Of a stretch of 64,000 nucleotides of DNA, positions 1 through 8,496 are shown in pieces (the stretch's first letter is position 1; each line of letters starts with the position of its first letter). The stretch lies in the NCBI GenBank assembly GCA_015234045.1, contig JADFWU010000010.1, positions 1-64,000 on the forward strand, read 5' to 3'. This DNA is from Magnetococcales bacterium (GTDB lineage: Bacteria > Pseudomonadota > Magnetococcia > Magnetococcales > JADFWU01). A model generated the notes under the pieces. It was given only the letters and a program-made list of their open reading frames with translations. It was not told where the DNA came from and made no database searches. A program made the position numbers and the translations under genes.

Positions 1-119
1 CCCTTTCTGCGCCTTGCGGACGAATCAATATCCTGCGCGACTGGGATGATTAATTTTTTCCGTGGCCCTTAGGGCGTGTCATCAATTAACAGGCTGATTT
101 TGGCAAATTTCGACATACC

Positions 120-848
120 CTAGAAAAACCAGAACCCATCATTGCTTTCCAATTGGTTCCGACAGGTTTTTAACTGTTTTTGATAGCGGTTTGCATTGCG
201 TTGGACTTTTCGAGCAACGGGCACGAGCCATTTTTTCTTTTTATATGTACCGCGTTTATAGCCGCCGTGGCCCTCGTGATAGGCAAGATATTGGCGGAAA
301 GCATCATTTTTGGATATGCCCAGGGTTCGGTTACTGATATTGGCGTACCAGCCGATAAAATCTACTGCGTCTTCGAACTCATCTCGATCTGCGCCGCTGT
401 TGCCGGTTTTTTCCATATACCAATCCCAAGTGCCATCCAGTGCTTGTGCGTAGCCGTAGGCGCTGGATGCACGGCTCCAGGGAATGAATCCCAATAGATG
501 CATGCGTGGTGGGCGGGCATCGTGGCGGAATTTTGATTCCTGGTGGATGATTGCCAGCTGTACATGGATTGGCACGCCCCATTTTTTCTCGGTGCGTTTG
601 GTGCTCGCGTACCAGGACTCATTTTCAGACAGCATGGAACAGGCGTTATCAATACGGCCGGGCAGGGTGGTGCAGCCGACTAAAATGAGCAAGATGGCCC
701 AAACAGGCAGCAACGGCCAGCCCTTCCAGCGCCGCCCTGGTGACGATAGGGCGGCTGGTCCAATCCAATGATCAATTGGTTTCCTTAATAACGGAAACAT
801 AAAAAATCCCAATGATACCAAAGTGTTTTCAGTTGTAAACCGCGCCAT
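120..848 (-). CDS. SLT-type lytic transglycosylase lipoprotein
   Basis: Predicted murein lytic transglycosylase that cuts peptidoglycan glycan strands in the periplasm. The first ~45 residues are unremarkable, then a hydrophobic stretch ends in a lipobox L-V-G-C with the lipidated cysteine at residue 59, so it is probably an outer-membrane lipoprotein. The SLT fold follows: the catalytic glutamate is E104 in H-Q-E-S-K-F, then a Y-G-Y-A-Q motif near 131-135 and A-Y-H-E-G near 189-193. At 242 residues it is a minimal single-domain member. The Met at residue 17 (position 800) is an alternative start that shortens the long lead before the signal segment; the first Met has GAGGAG only two bases away, which is tight. 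It is transcribed away from the divergent RND operon. Confidence 0.85.
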   Translation of the reverse strand: MARFTTENTLVSLGFFMFPLLRKPIDHWIGPAALSSPGRRWKGWPLLPVWAILLILVGCTTLPGRIDNACSMLSENESWYASTKRTEKKWGVPIHVQLAIIHQESKFRHDARPPRMHLLGFIPWSRASSAYGYAQALDGTWDWYMEKTGNSGADRDEFEDAVDFIGWYANISNRTLGISKNDAFRQYLAYHEGHGGYKRGTYKKKKWLVPVARKVQRNANRYQKQLKTCRNQLESNDGFWFF

Positions 849-960
849 TTCTCCTCGCGCCGGGCGGTTTGTCGGCGTATAGTCAGGCGTTTATGTTCTC
901 TTTTGGATGAGATATCTATCTCGTTCTAAACGCCCTGACCTCAGAATTTATAAGAAGCAA

Positions 961-1992
961 ATGCGATACCTTTATTTCTTTCTCGTTGTTATTTCATCTT
1001 TTTTCTCACCACTCCACGCAGAAGAATCTACAGAGGCTCTTCCTGTTCAAGTCACAGTCAGTCCAGTGGATGAACTGTTGTTTCATCCAAAAGGCCATGC
1101 ACCAGCCACAGTGGTTGCACTGCGTGATGCTTTGGTCAGTGCGGAAATCTCCGGTATTGCTCAGACGGTATTGGTTGAAGTTGGTCAACAGGTAGAAGCG
1201 GGCACACCGCTTGTGCAGCTGGATGGTTGGGATTTTGATAAACAGATCCAACAGGTCAAAGCTGAACGTAAGGTGTTGTTGGCGCGGCGCACGTTGGCCA
1301 GTCGTCAGTTGGCGCGGGAACAGAAGTTGAAAAAGGTCGGACAAAGCTCCGCTGAACGGCGCGATATGCGTACAACCGATGTCGAAACCCTGACTGCTGA
1401 GATGGAACGGTTGGACGCTGCACGTAGTGCGCTGAAGGTTCGGCTGAAAAAATGCACCATTCGCGCACCGTTTGCTGGTGTTATTGCCGAGCGCGTCATC
1501 AATCCTGGCATGTGGGTGTCACCGGGTGTTGGTTTGGTGCGTCTGGTCAATGTTTTGGATCTGGCATTATCGGCGCGGTTGTCAGCCAGTCAGTCAAAAC
1601 AGGTGCAAGGGGCGACTGATTTACAGTTTCAAGCGGATGATATGCGCTATCCAGTAGCGTTTGAGCATATCGTTCCTGTTATGGATTCACGAACACGCAC
1701 TTTAGAGATGCGTTTCGCGTTTACCGGACAGAAACCACAGCCCGGCACATCAGGTCGTTTGTTGTGGCACGATCCACAGCCTCATCTGCCTGCATGGGCG
1801 TTGGTATATCAGGATGGTCAAGCAGGTGTTATGACGATTGACGAAAATACAGCCAAATTCAATCCAGTGGGAGATCTTCAACAAGGAAAGCCAGTGCCCA
1901 AGCCAGAGGGATTAAGCGGTATGGTGATTCTGGACGGTCGGCAGGGTTTGAAAAATGGTGACGTGGTTCAAATAGCTCTGGATAGAGAGTAA
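961..1992 (+). CDS. RND efflux periplasmic adaptor (membrane fusion protein)
   Basis: Periplasmic adaptor linking the RND pump encoded next to it with an outer-membrane channel. I chose the ATG at 961 because a classical signal peptide begins there and ends near P-L-H-A; an upstream in-frame ATG at 907 would add 18 polar residues in front of it. After the signal come the first half of a lipoyl/barrel-sandwich domain (I-S-G-I-A...V-G-Q-Q-V), a charged alpha-helical hairpin of about 60 residues, the second lipoyl half (I-R-A-P-F-A-G-V) and a beta-barrel region. This is the normal adaptor order, in a short version of about 343 residues. The permease starts 9 bases downstream. The outer-membrane channel is not in the window and the substrate cannot be told. 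Confidence 0.88.
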   Translation: MRYLYFFLVVISSFFSPLHAEESTEALPVQVTVSPVDELLFHPKGHAPATVVALRDALVSAEISGIAQTVLVEVGQQVEAGTPLVQLDGWDFDKQIQQVKAERKVLLARRTLASRQLAREQKLKKVGQSSAERRDMRTTDVETLTAEMERLDAARSALKVRLKKCTIRAPFAGVIAERVINPGMWVSPGVGLVRLVNVLDLALSARLSASQSKQVQGATDLQFQADDMRYPVAFEHIVPVMDSRTRTLEMRFAFTGQKPQPGTSGRLLWHDPQPHLPAWALVYQDGQAGVMTIDENTAKFNPVGDLQQGKPVPKPEGLSGMVILDGRQGLKNGDVVQIALDRE

Positions 1993-2001
1993 GGGGCGGT
2001 C

Positions 2002-5000
2002 ATGCTGCGTAGTTTTTTTTCCAGGCATGTCTTTGCCAATCTCACTTTTGGTCTGATTTTGATAGTCGGCTTTTTGGCGTATTCGATGTTGCCGCGTCAA
2101 CAAGATCCAGATATGAATTTCAACTGGATCAATATTGCAACACTGCTTCCCGGGGCTTCCGCTGAGGAAGTGGAGAAACTGGTTACCGATCCTCTCGAAG
2201 ATGCATTGGAAAATCTCTCTGACATCCGTTTTGTCATTTCAGACACCAGTGACAGCATGTCCAACATTATTGTCCGTTTTGAGGATATGGAACCTCGGGT
2301 GTTTGATAAGCGGGTCAATGATCTGCGCCGGGAAATTCAGAATAAACAGCGGGAATTACCCAGTAATACAGCAGATCCACAGATCATCGAGATCACCAGC
2401 TCCAATGGTTTTCCAACCGCGATGGTGGTGGTTCAATCAGAAAATGATGACGAAAATCTGCGCGCACAAGCCCGATTGGTTAAGCGTGATCTGGAACGGC
2501 TGAAGGGGGTGGATAAGGTGCTCGCCATCGGGTTGAGAGATCCGGAGCTTCAGATCCGTCTCAAGACCGATCAGATGCACGCTTATGGTGTGGCACCGAC
2601 TCAGGTAGCTGATACCGTGGCCTCTCGGTTCCATGATCTGGCCGCTGGTGGCGTAGAGGTTGGGCAGCGCAACTGGTTGGTGCGCCTTCAAGGCACCACT
2701 TCAGATCCGCAAACGTTGGCAGATTGGCCAGTGCTCGGTGTTCAGGAAGAGATCACCATCGGTAATGTGGCTCATGTGGTACGGGATCGGGAAAAAGCGT
2801 CTCGGTTAGTCCGTTTTGAGGAAAAACCGGCAATACTGTTGACCGTTACCAAGCGTGAAAGTGTCAATACCATTGAGTTGACCGAACGTATCAAAGCCTA
2901 TATCGAAACGCGCAAGGATTTGCGAAGTCATACGGGTGTTACACTGGCTTTGGCAGATGATCAGACCCATATGGTACGCAATACACTGGCAGTAATGGAG
3001 ACCAATGCGCTGTTGGGTCTCATGTTGGTGATGGTTGCTACGTGGCTGTTTCTGGGGTCTCGAATCGCTTTGCTGATTGGCTTAGGCATCCCTTTTACGT
3101 TGGCGGGTGTGTTTGGCATGCTCTACAGCATGGGTGAAACGCTCAACGTGATGGTGTTGTTGGGTGTGGTGATTGCGCTGGGCATGTTGGTGGATGACGC
3201 GGTTGTGGTTGTTGAGGCCATCTATACCCGACTACAGCGGGGTATGAATGCGCTGGATGCGGGAATTGAGGCATTGAAAGAGGTGTTTGCGCCGGTTAGT
3301 ACGTCAGTGTTGACCACCATGGCCGCCTTTTTGCCCTTGATGTTATTGCCAGGGATTTTAGGTAAGTTTATGCGCGTGGTGCCGATGGTGGTCACGCTTG
3401 CCTTGGCCATTAGTTTGATTGAAGCGTTTTGGATGTTGCCTGCCCATATCGCCGCATTAAAAATGAATCTGTCCAAGCCCACGCGTATTCAGCGAATGCG
3501 CCAAAAGATCACACGGATGGTGCGTAATCGCTATGTGGGCGCGCTTGTCTTTGTTCTGCGTAGACCGATTCCGTTTTTGTTTCTGGGTGTATTGCCATTG
3601 GGCGGTGCGATTGCTGCCATCGCTTTGGGTTTGGTGCGCATGGAGTTTTTTGCCATGGATCCATTCCCGCTTTACTATATCAATGTCACCATGCCACCGG
3701 GTACAACCTTGGATCAGACCATGGACACTTTGGTGCGCGTTGAACGGCGGGCTCGTAACTATATTGAACCGGGCGAAGCGCGCGCACTCACCGCCTATGC
3801 GGGGCAAATGTTTACCGAGACCAATCCGGTATTCAGTGATCGCTATGGTCAGATCATGGTCAGTCTCAACCCGGATCAGACGGCACGACGTTCTGTTTCA
3901 GAAATCATTGATGCCATGCGTGCGGATGTGATCGCTACGCCAGGACCGGATATGATCTCATTTTTGCAGATCAGCGGTGGACCGCCAGTAACCAAGCCGG
4001 TCAGTGTGAAAGTGCGTGGTGACAATCTGGACCAGTTGGTAGAAGCTTCGGATGCGGTTAAAGAGATTCTGTCCAAGATAGAGCCGGTGAGCAATATCTC
4101 TGACGACAACGCCGCCAATCAGCCACAAGTGATTCTCGTGCCCGATAGCGATGCAGTGCGCCGAGCGGGAATCAGTCCTGATTATGTCCTGCGTACGGTT
4201 CATCTTCTTTCAGATGGTGAGTTGGTGACCCATTATCAGGACCGTGGCGAAAAGGTGGAAGTCCGCGTTCTGGCCCAGGAAAATAGACGTGATACGCTGG
4301 ATCAGTTTTTACAAACATCCATTGCTCTGCCTCAAGGTGGTGTAATGCCTTTGGCGGAATTGGTTCATGTGGAAACCCGCTTGGGACTCAATGCAATACG
4401 TCACTACAATTTCAGGCGTACCATTACCGTTGAAGCCGATCTTGATAAAACAGTTATGAACGAAGTCGAAGCGCGGGAAGCCTTGGAAGCGGCTTGGGCG
4501 GAGATTCAACACCTCTATCCTGAATCTGGGTTGGATTTTTCTGGTATTCTCGATGATATCAACGAAAGTATGAACGGGATTATCACGCTGTTTTTATTTG
4601 GTATCGGCTTGATGTATATGATATTGGGCACCCAGTTCAATAGCTACTGGCAACCTTTGATGATTCTTACCACAGTGCCAATGGCGTTTACCGGTGTGGT
4701 TTTTGGATTGTTGATTGCTGGACAGCCTATGAACCTGTATACCCTGTATGGTGTGGTAGCGTTGTCCGGTATTGCGGTCAACGCTTCCATCGTGTTGATC
4801 AGTGCAGCCAATAGCCGACGCATGGCGGGCATGACCGCTTTGACAGCGATTGTTTTGGCCGCAAAGCGACGGGTGATACCCATTTTGATCACCACGTTGA
4901 CCACAATTGCCGGGCTCTTCTCCCTGGCGACCGGATTGGGCGGACAATCGCTACTTTGGGGGCCAATTGCTATCTCTATTGTATGGGGGTTGGGTGTCTC

Positions 5001-5064
5001 AACCCTGTTGACGCTCTTTCTGGTTCCACTACTGTATTGGACATTTTCCCGAAAGCGGGGTTAG
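2002..5064 (+). CDS. RND efflux pump inner-membrane permease
   Basis: Proton-driven resistance-nodulation-division transporter of 1020 residues, the normal size, with two repeats of one TM helix, a large periplasmic loop and a cluster of TM helices. Helix 4 carries the paired proton-relay aspartates in G-M-L-V-D-D-A-V-V. In helix 10 the region S-G-I-A-V-N-A-S has Val where AcrB has its key Lys; many HAE-1 relatives share this, so it is not evidence of loss. The start ATG has AAGGGG in front and lies 9 bases after the adaptor stop, so the two are one operon. The family exports drugs, detergents or lipids; no specific substrate is supported. Confidence 0.92.
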   Translation: MLRSFFSRHVFANLTFGLILIVGFLAYSMLPRQQDPDMNFNWINIATLLPGASAEEVEKLVTDPLEDALENLSDIRFVISDTSDSMSNIIVRFEDMEPRVFDKRVNDLRREIQNKQRELPSNTADPQIIEITSSNGFPTAMVVVQSENDDENLRAQARLVKRDLERLKGVDKVLAIGLRDPELQIRLKTDQMHAYGVAPTQVADTVASRFHDLAAGGVEVGQRNWLVRLQGTTSDPQTLADWPVLGVQEEITIGNVAHVVRDREKASRLVRFEEKPAILLTVTKRESVNTIELTERIKAYIETRKDLRSHTGVTLALADDQTHMVRNTLAVMETNALLGLMLVMVATWLFLGSRIALLIGLGIPFTLAGVFGMLYSMGETLNVMVLLGVVIALGMLVDDAVVVVEAIYTRLQRGMNALDAGIEALKEVFAPVSTSVLTTMAAFLPLMLLPGILGKFMRVVPMVVTLALAISLIEAFWMLPAHIAALKMNLSKPTRIQRMRQKITRMVRNRYVGALVFVLRRPIPFLFLGVLPLGGAIAAIALGLVRMEFFAMDPFPLYYINVTMPPGTTLDQTMDTLVRVERRARNYIEPGEARALTAYAGQMFTETNPVFSDRYGQIMVSLNPDQTARRSVSEIIDAMRADVIATPGPDMISFLQISGGPPVTKPVSVKVRGDNLDQLVEASDAVKEILSKIEPVSNISDDNAANQPQVILVPDSDAVRRAGISPDYVLRTVHLLSDGELVTHYQDRGEKVEVRVLAQENRRDTLDQFLQTSIALPQGGVMPLAELVHVETRLGLNAIRHYNFRRTITVEADLDKTVMNEVEAREALEAAWAEIQHLYPESGLDFSGILDDINESMNGIITLFLFGIGLMYMILGTQFNSYWQPLMILTTVPMAFTGVVFGLLIAGQPMNLYTLYGVVALSGIAVNASIVLISAANSRRMAGMTALTAIVLAAKRRVIPILITTLTTIAGLFSLATGLGGQSLLWGPIAISIVWGLGVSTLLTLFLVPLLYWTFSRKRG

Positions 5065-5075
5065 GTTAAATTTTT

Positions 5076-5609
5076 ATGAGTGGTGCAATCAGTCAGATTC
5101 AGATGAAATATGATCCGAACCAGGATCGATTAATGATGCGTTTGAATACAAGCCAGAGCGCTGAGTTCCGGTTCTGGCTGACACGACGCTTTGTCAAACG
5201 ACTTTGGCCTGCGTTGGTCAAGTTGATGCAAAAAGATGAAAATGTCTCCATGCAGAATGATCCCATGTCCCGCCAGGCTGTGATGCAGTTTCAGCATCAG
5301 GAATCCATTGCCGGTGCTGATTTCAAGACAGAGTACCGTGAAGAGACAGTGCAGGATTTGCCATTGGGTCATGCGCCGTTACTTGTTACACAGGGCACAC
5401 TGAATCAAAACCCTGAGACAGGCCATTTTAATCTCGGGTTGCATGATGAACAGAAGAAAGGCCTGAATATTGGTATGGAGAAGAAAATGCTACATACCTT
5501 TTGCCACCTTTTGGCTGATTCAGTTAAAAAAATAGAGTGGGATATCAAATTGCAGATTGGTAGAGGTATGCCAGGACCGGCAGACGCAACACCGGCACAT
5601 TTTCATTAA
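5076..5609 (+). CDS. Hypothetical protein, third gene of the RND operon
   Basis: I do not recognise this 177-residue protein. It starts 11 bases after the permease stop on the same strand, so it is very likely co-transcribed. It has no signal peptide and no membrane segment, and is probably cytoplasmic. Residues 24-55 are rich in Arg, Lys and aromatic residues (a W-L-T-R-R-F-V-K-R-L-W stretch), the middle is acidic and Gln-rich, and a helix with T-F-C-H-L-L-A-D lies near the C terminus. It ends in a proline/alanine-rich tail with two His. The position suggests an accessory role for the pump, but nothing in the sequence proves it. Confidence 0.6.
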   Translation: MSGAISQIQMKYDPNQDRLMMRLNTSQSAEFRFWLTRRFVKRLWPALVKLMQKDENVSMQNDPMSRQAVMQFQHQESIAGADFKTEYREETVQDLPLGHAPLLVTQGTLNQNPETGHFNLGLHDEQKKGLNIGMEKKMLHTFCHLLADSVKKIEWDIKLQIGRGMPGPADATPAHFH

Positions 5610-5617
5610 TTGTGGGT

Positions 5618-5660
5618 GTTACGCAATTGCCGGAATGACGGCTGTCAAAATTCATTCAAT
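5618..5660. repeat. One-ended relic resembling repeat R3
   Basis: The 12-mer GTTACGCAATTG at 5618-5629 matches the terminal repeat of the R3 element at 50295 (GTTACGCAGTTG) in 11 of 12 positions and is followed by similar 'ggaatgacgg' text. No matching right end was found, so it looks like a decayed or truncated copy. Confidence 0.4.
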
Positions 5661-5715
5661 GGCTCATGCCTGAGAATGGCCTCGTTTTTTAGAATCAGAG
5701 GTGAGGAGCGTACAC

Positions 5716-6060
5716 ATGCCAGTGGATATGGCAAAATTCATGAACACCGTTGGTGATGATTGGGATTTGGCAGTAGAGGTGATGGGGCTTTACCTTGCTG
5801 ATGCACCAACACATATGGAAGCCATCCAGAAAGCGCTGGCTGATAAAGATGCCCCGCAAATTCATGAGTCAGCACATAGTCTTAAAGGCGCTTCCGGTGT
5901 TTTTGGCGATGTGGGTATCGCACGGCTTGCCAAGCGTATGGAAGAGTTGGGAAAAAACGGCACCCTGAAACAGGCTGATGCACTATTCAAAGAGATGCAG
6001 GATGCACTGGCTGATCTGTCAGGACAACTGCACGCAGCTATGAAACGTAACAAACCATGA
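5716..6060 (+). CDS. Stand-alone Hpt (histidine phosphotransfer) protein
   Basis: Small phosphotransfer protein that should relay phosphate between receiver domains of multi-step phosphorelays in the cytoplasm. The hallmark is H-S-L-K-G-A-S-G, containing the phospho-accepting His, in the second helix of a four-helix bundle; further helices follow (R-L-A-K-R-M-E-E-L-G). The ATG at 5716 is preferred over a GTG at 5701 because GAGGAG at 5703-5708 sits 7 bases before it. The stop overlaps the start of the DUF1015 gene as ATGA, so the two are translationally coupled. No kinase is adjacent, but three hybrid kinases ending in receiver-type modules lie at 45-54 kb and could be partners; that is inference. 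Confidence 0.85.
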   Translation: MPVDMAKFMNTVGDDWDLAVEVMGLYLADAPTHMEAIQKALADKDAPQIHESAHSLKGASGVFGDVGIARLAKRMEELGKNGTLKQADALFKEMQDALADLSGQLHAAMKRNKP

Positions 6061-7310
6061 ATAATCCAAAATCACTGATTCATCCTTTCCCTGGTCTTCG
6101 TCCGCGTTCAGATCTGGTGGAAGAGATCTCCGCACCGCCCTACGATGTAATCAACACCGAAGAAGCGCGCGCCTATGCCGAGGATCTTCCGCTCTCATTT
6201 CTGCATGTCTCCAAGGCTCAGATTGATCTCGGTGCAGATGTGGATCAATATGATGATGCGGTCTATGAAACGGCACGTAATACCTTTGAAAAGATGAAAA
6301 AAGAGGGGTATCTGGTACAGGATGATGTGCCGTGTCTCTACATTTATCGTCTGGTTATGAATGGTAGAGAACAAGTGGGCGTTATGGCCGCCGCATCGGT
6401 GGATGCCTATTTGAACAATCGAATCAAAAAACATGAGCTGACTCGCCCTCAGAAAGAGGAAGACCGTACCCGTTTTGCCAACACCATCGAAGCCAATTCC
6501 GGGCCGGTTTTCCTGACCTATCGCCAGTCGGAACAGATTGATACTTTGGTCCAACAAGGCATGCAGGCGGAACCAGAGTATGATTTTACCGCCAGTGATG
6601 ACATTAAACACACGCTATGGGTTGTGCGGGATAAAGCACTGATTCAAGGGATTGTGGATGGTTTTGATGCACAGCGTTATGTCTATGTGGCTGATGGTCA
6701 TCACCGTTCAGCAGCAGCATCACGGGTGTGCATGCAGCGGCGGGCGGTGTTGGGTGACGCAGTGACCGGAATGGAGCCGTTCAACCGCTTTTTAACCGTG
6801 CTGTTTCCTGATAGCCACATGCATATCATGGATTATAACCGCGTGGTCTCAGGCTTAAACGGTTTGGATAATGCCTCTTATCTCAAACGCCTGACAGAAG
6901 CGTTTGAAGTGAAAAAAATTGATGCACCATATAAGCCGACCAAGCGTGGTGAATTTGGTATGTATCTGGATGGCCAGTGGTACTGCCTGAGCTTGGATAG
7001 CAAGCGTGCCAATATCGAAGATCCAGTTGCTCGTTTGGATGTTAGCTTATTGCAGGATCATCTTTTAGATCCAATTTTGGGTGTTACAGATCCACGCCGT
7101 GATGTCCGCATTGATTTTGTTGGTGGTATTCGAGGTATGGAAGGCTTGATGGCGCGTGTAGACTCTGGTGAAATGACGGTCGCCTTCTCACTGTTTCCAA
7201 CCAGTATGGATGATTTGATGCGTGTGGCTGATGCGGATAAGATCATGCCGCCGAAATCTACATGGTTTGAACCTAAACTGCGTGATGGACTGGTTGTTCA
7301 GACCTTATAA
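6057..7310 (+). CDS. DUF1015 family protein
   Basis: Cytoplasmic 417-residue protein of the DUF1015 family, recognised by the N-terminal A-P-P-Y-D-V-I block (residues ~26-32), the K-H-E-L-T-R-P segment around 125, and the highly conserved D-G-H-H-R-S-A-A-A motif near residue 213. The D-G-H-H-R motif resembles the phosphate-binding motif of the ParB/sulfiredoxin fold, some members of which are small-molecule kinases. No reaction is established for DUF1015 that I can name with confidence. It overlaps the Hpt gene by 4 bases and is followed about 120 bases later by an exported ParB-like protein. Confidence 0.85.
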   Translation: MNNPKSLIHPFPGLRPRSDLVEEISAPPYDVINTEEARAYAEDLPLSFLHVSKAQIDLGADVDQYDDAVYETARNTFEKMKKEGYLVQDDVPCLYIYRLVMNGREQVGVMAAASVDAYLNNRIKKHELTRPQKEEDRTRFANTIEANSGPVFLTYRQSEQIDTLVQQGMQAEPEYDFTASDDIKHTLWVVRDKALIQGIVDGFDAQRYVYVADGHHRSAAASRVCMQRRAVLGDAVTGMEPFNRFLTVLFPDSHMHIMDYNRVVSGLNGLDNASYLKRLTEAFEVKKIDAPYKPTKRGEFGMYLDGQWYCLSLDSKRANIEDPVARLDVSLLQDHLLDPILGVTDPRRDVRIDFVGGIRGMEGLMARVDSGEMTVAFSLFPTSMDDLMRVADADKIMPPKSTWFEPKLRDGLVVQTL

Positions 7311-7430
7311 AATTCAAAATTAATTGATATTTTTTTTCAAACAATTCACCATCATATGGTCGTTGATTGTTACCACTTTATCAATCATACTGTTGCTTTT
7401 TGTGACAATAATGATCAAGAGGGTGGATTC

Positions 7431-8357
7431 ATGTTTAGAAAAATTATTCTGATGGCTGCGGGCGTGGGAGTGTTGTTTGGTGGTATGAACACAGTTCAGG
7501 CGCGTCAGAGCGGTCCTGATACCTGTGAGCTGGGCACCACGCTTGCTTCATGCTGGATCGCGGTGAAGGACGTTCGTCCAACTCAATTCACTGTTGGTGG
7601 TACGGCGGTTAACTGCAAGCGTAAGAAATTCAATAAAAAATCTCAGCAGAAAATGGACGACTATCTGGCCAAAGATGGCCATGAATTGCCGACTATTATT
7701 GGTCCAGCGGGAAATTACTATATCACTGATCATCATCATCTTTCTTCTGCACTCTACTATGCTGAAGGGAAGGATGACGGCTGGATTGGCAAGGATCAAC
7801 AGGTCAGACTGGTGATCAAGCAGAGCTACTACAAAGCCAATCCGGATGAGCGTATCTCCATGCAGCAGTTTTGGACCGAGATGGTCAATGATGGTCGTGC
7901 CTGGCCCTACAATGGCGATAAAAGAGTGCCTGACAACGACTTGGCCAAGGCTTATGCACCGGTTACGTCCATGAAACAGCTGGAAGATGATCCTTACCGG
8001 ACATTGTCACGCTGGGTGCGTGAGGCCTGTGGTTATATCAAGGAAGGCAAGGAACAGTGTGTTAATATTGGTCCAGGTAAAATTAGTGATTTTATGGAGT
8101 TCCGCTGGGCAAACTATCTGCGCTCAGAAGTGTCTCTGGATGATGATCCAAGCACAAAACAGTTGCGTAAAGCCTATGAGCCTTCTCTGGAAGCGGTGGA
8201 AAAGAAGCATAAACCAAAGAATTATTTTCAACAAACCTGGGGGCTGGATGCTGTTGCCTATGGCTTTAACGATACCAAAAAGGCACTAAACCTGAAGATT
8301 AGTAAAAGCGGTTGTGATAAAGATCCTGATCCAAATGATATCATTGATGTAAAATGA
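7431..8357 (+). CDS. Exported ParB-like nuclease-family protein (PF08857 type)
   Basis: Predicted secreted protein of about 308 residues. The ATG at 7431 has GAGGGTGG a few bases upstream and opens a clear signal peptide ending at V-Q-A (residue 24); an earlier in-frame start would bury it. The mature part has V-R-P-T-Q-F near residues 48-53 and T-D-H-H-H-L at 99-104, which match the conserved blocks of the 'putative ParB-like nuclease' family. Three or more Cys in the mature part could form disulfides. Function is unknown: family membership suggests a ParB/sulfiredoxin-like fold, not proven nuclease activity, and the periplasmic or extracellular location argues against a chromosome-partitioning role. 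Confidence 0.75.
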   Translation: MFRKIILMAAGVGVLFGGMNTVQARQSGPDTCELGTTLASCWIAVKDVRPTQFTVGGTAVNCKRKKFNKKSQQKMDDYLAKDGHELPTIIGPAGNYYITDHHHLSSALYYAEGKDDGWIGKDQQVRLVIKQSYYKANPDERISMQQFWTEMVNDGRAWPYNGDKRVPDNDLAKAYAPVTSMKQLEDDPYRTLSRWVREACGYIKEGKEQCVNIGPGKISDFMEFRWANYLRSEVSLDDDPSTKQLRKAYEPSLEAVEKKHKPKNYFQQTWGLDAVAYGFNDTKKALNLKISKSGCDKDPDPNDIIDVK

Positions 8358-8389
8358 TAATGACCATTTTGTGAAGCCAGTATTTTTAG

Positions 8390-8420
8390 TGGAAGATCCC
8401 TCCCAGGGTCTTCCATTTTA
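8390..8420 (+). terminator. Possible terminator after the ParB-like gene
   Basis: GGAAGATCCCT pairs with AGGGTCTTCC (one bulged base) around a short loop and is followed by an A/T-rich stretch (attttaata) rather than a clean U tract. It lies between the ParB-like gene and the chemoreceptor gene. Confidence 0.45.
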
Positions 8421-8496
8421 ATATATAATGTAAAATAGTTCTTGTTTGCAGTGAAGTTTCAAATTTGGAACGCTATTCCGTTTGAGGGGAACTAAA

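Noticed and set aside
1-119. Possible insertion-sequence end near 83-110
   Set aside because: Some weak resemblance to IS-type ends, but no inverted partner or transposase piece is visible.
907-960. Adaptor start at the first ATG (907)
   Set aside because: Would place 18 polar residues before a normal signal peptide; the ATG at 961 fits an exported adaptor.
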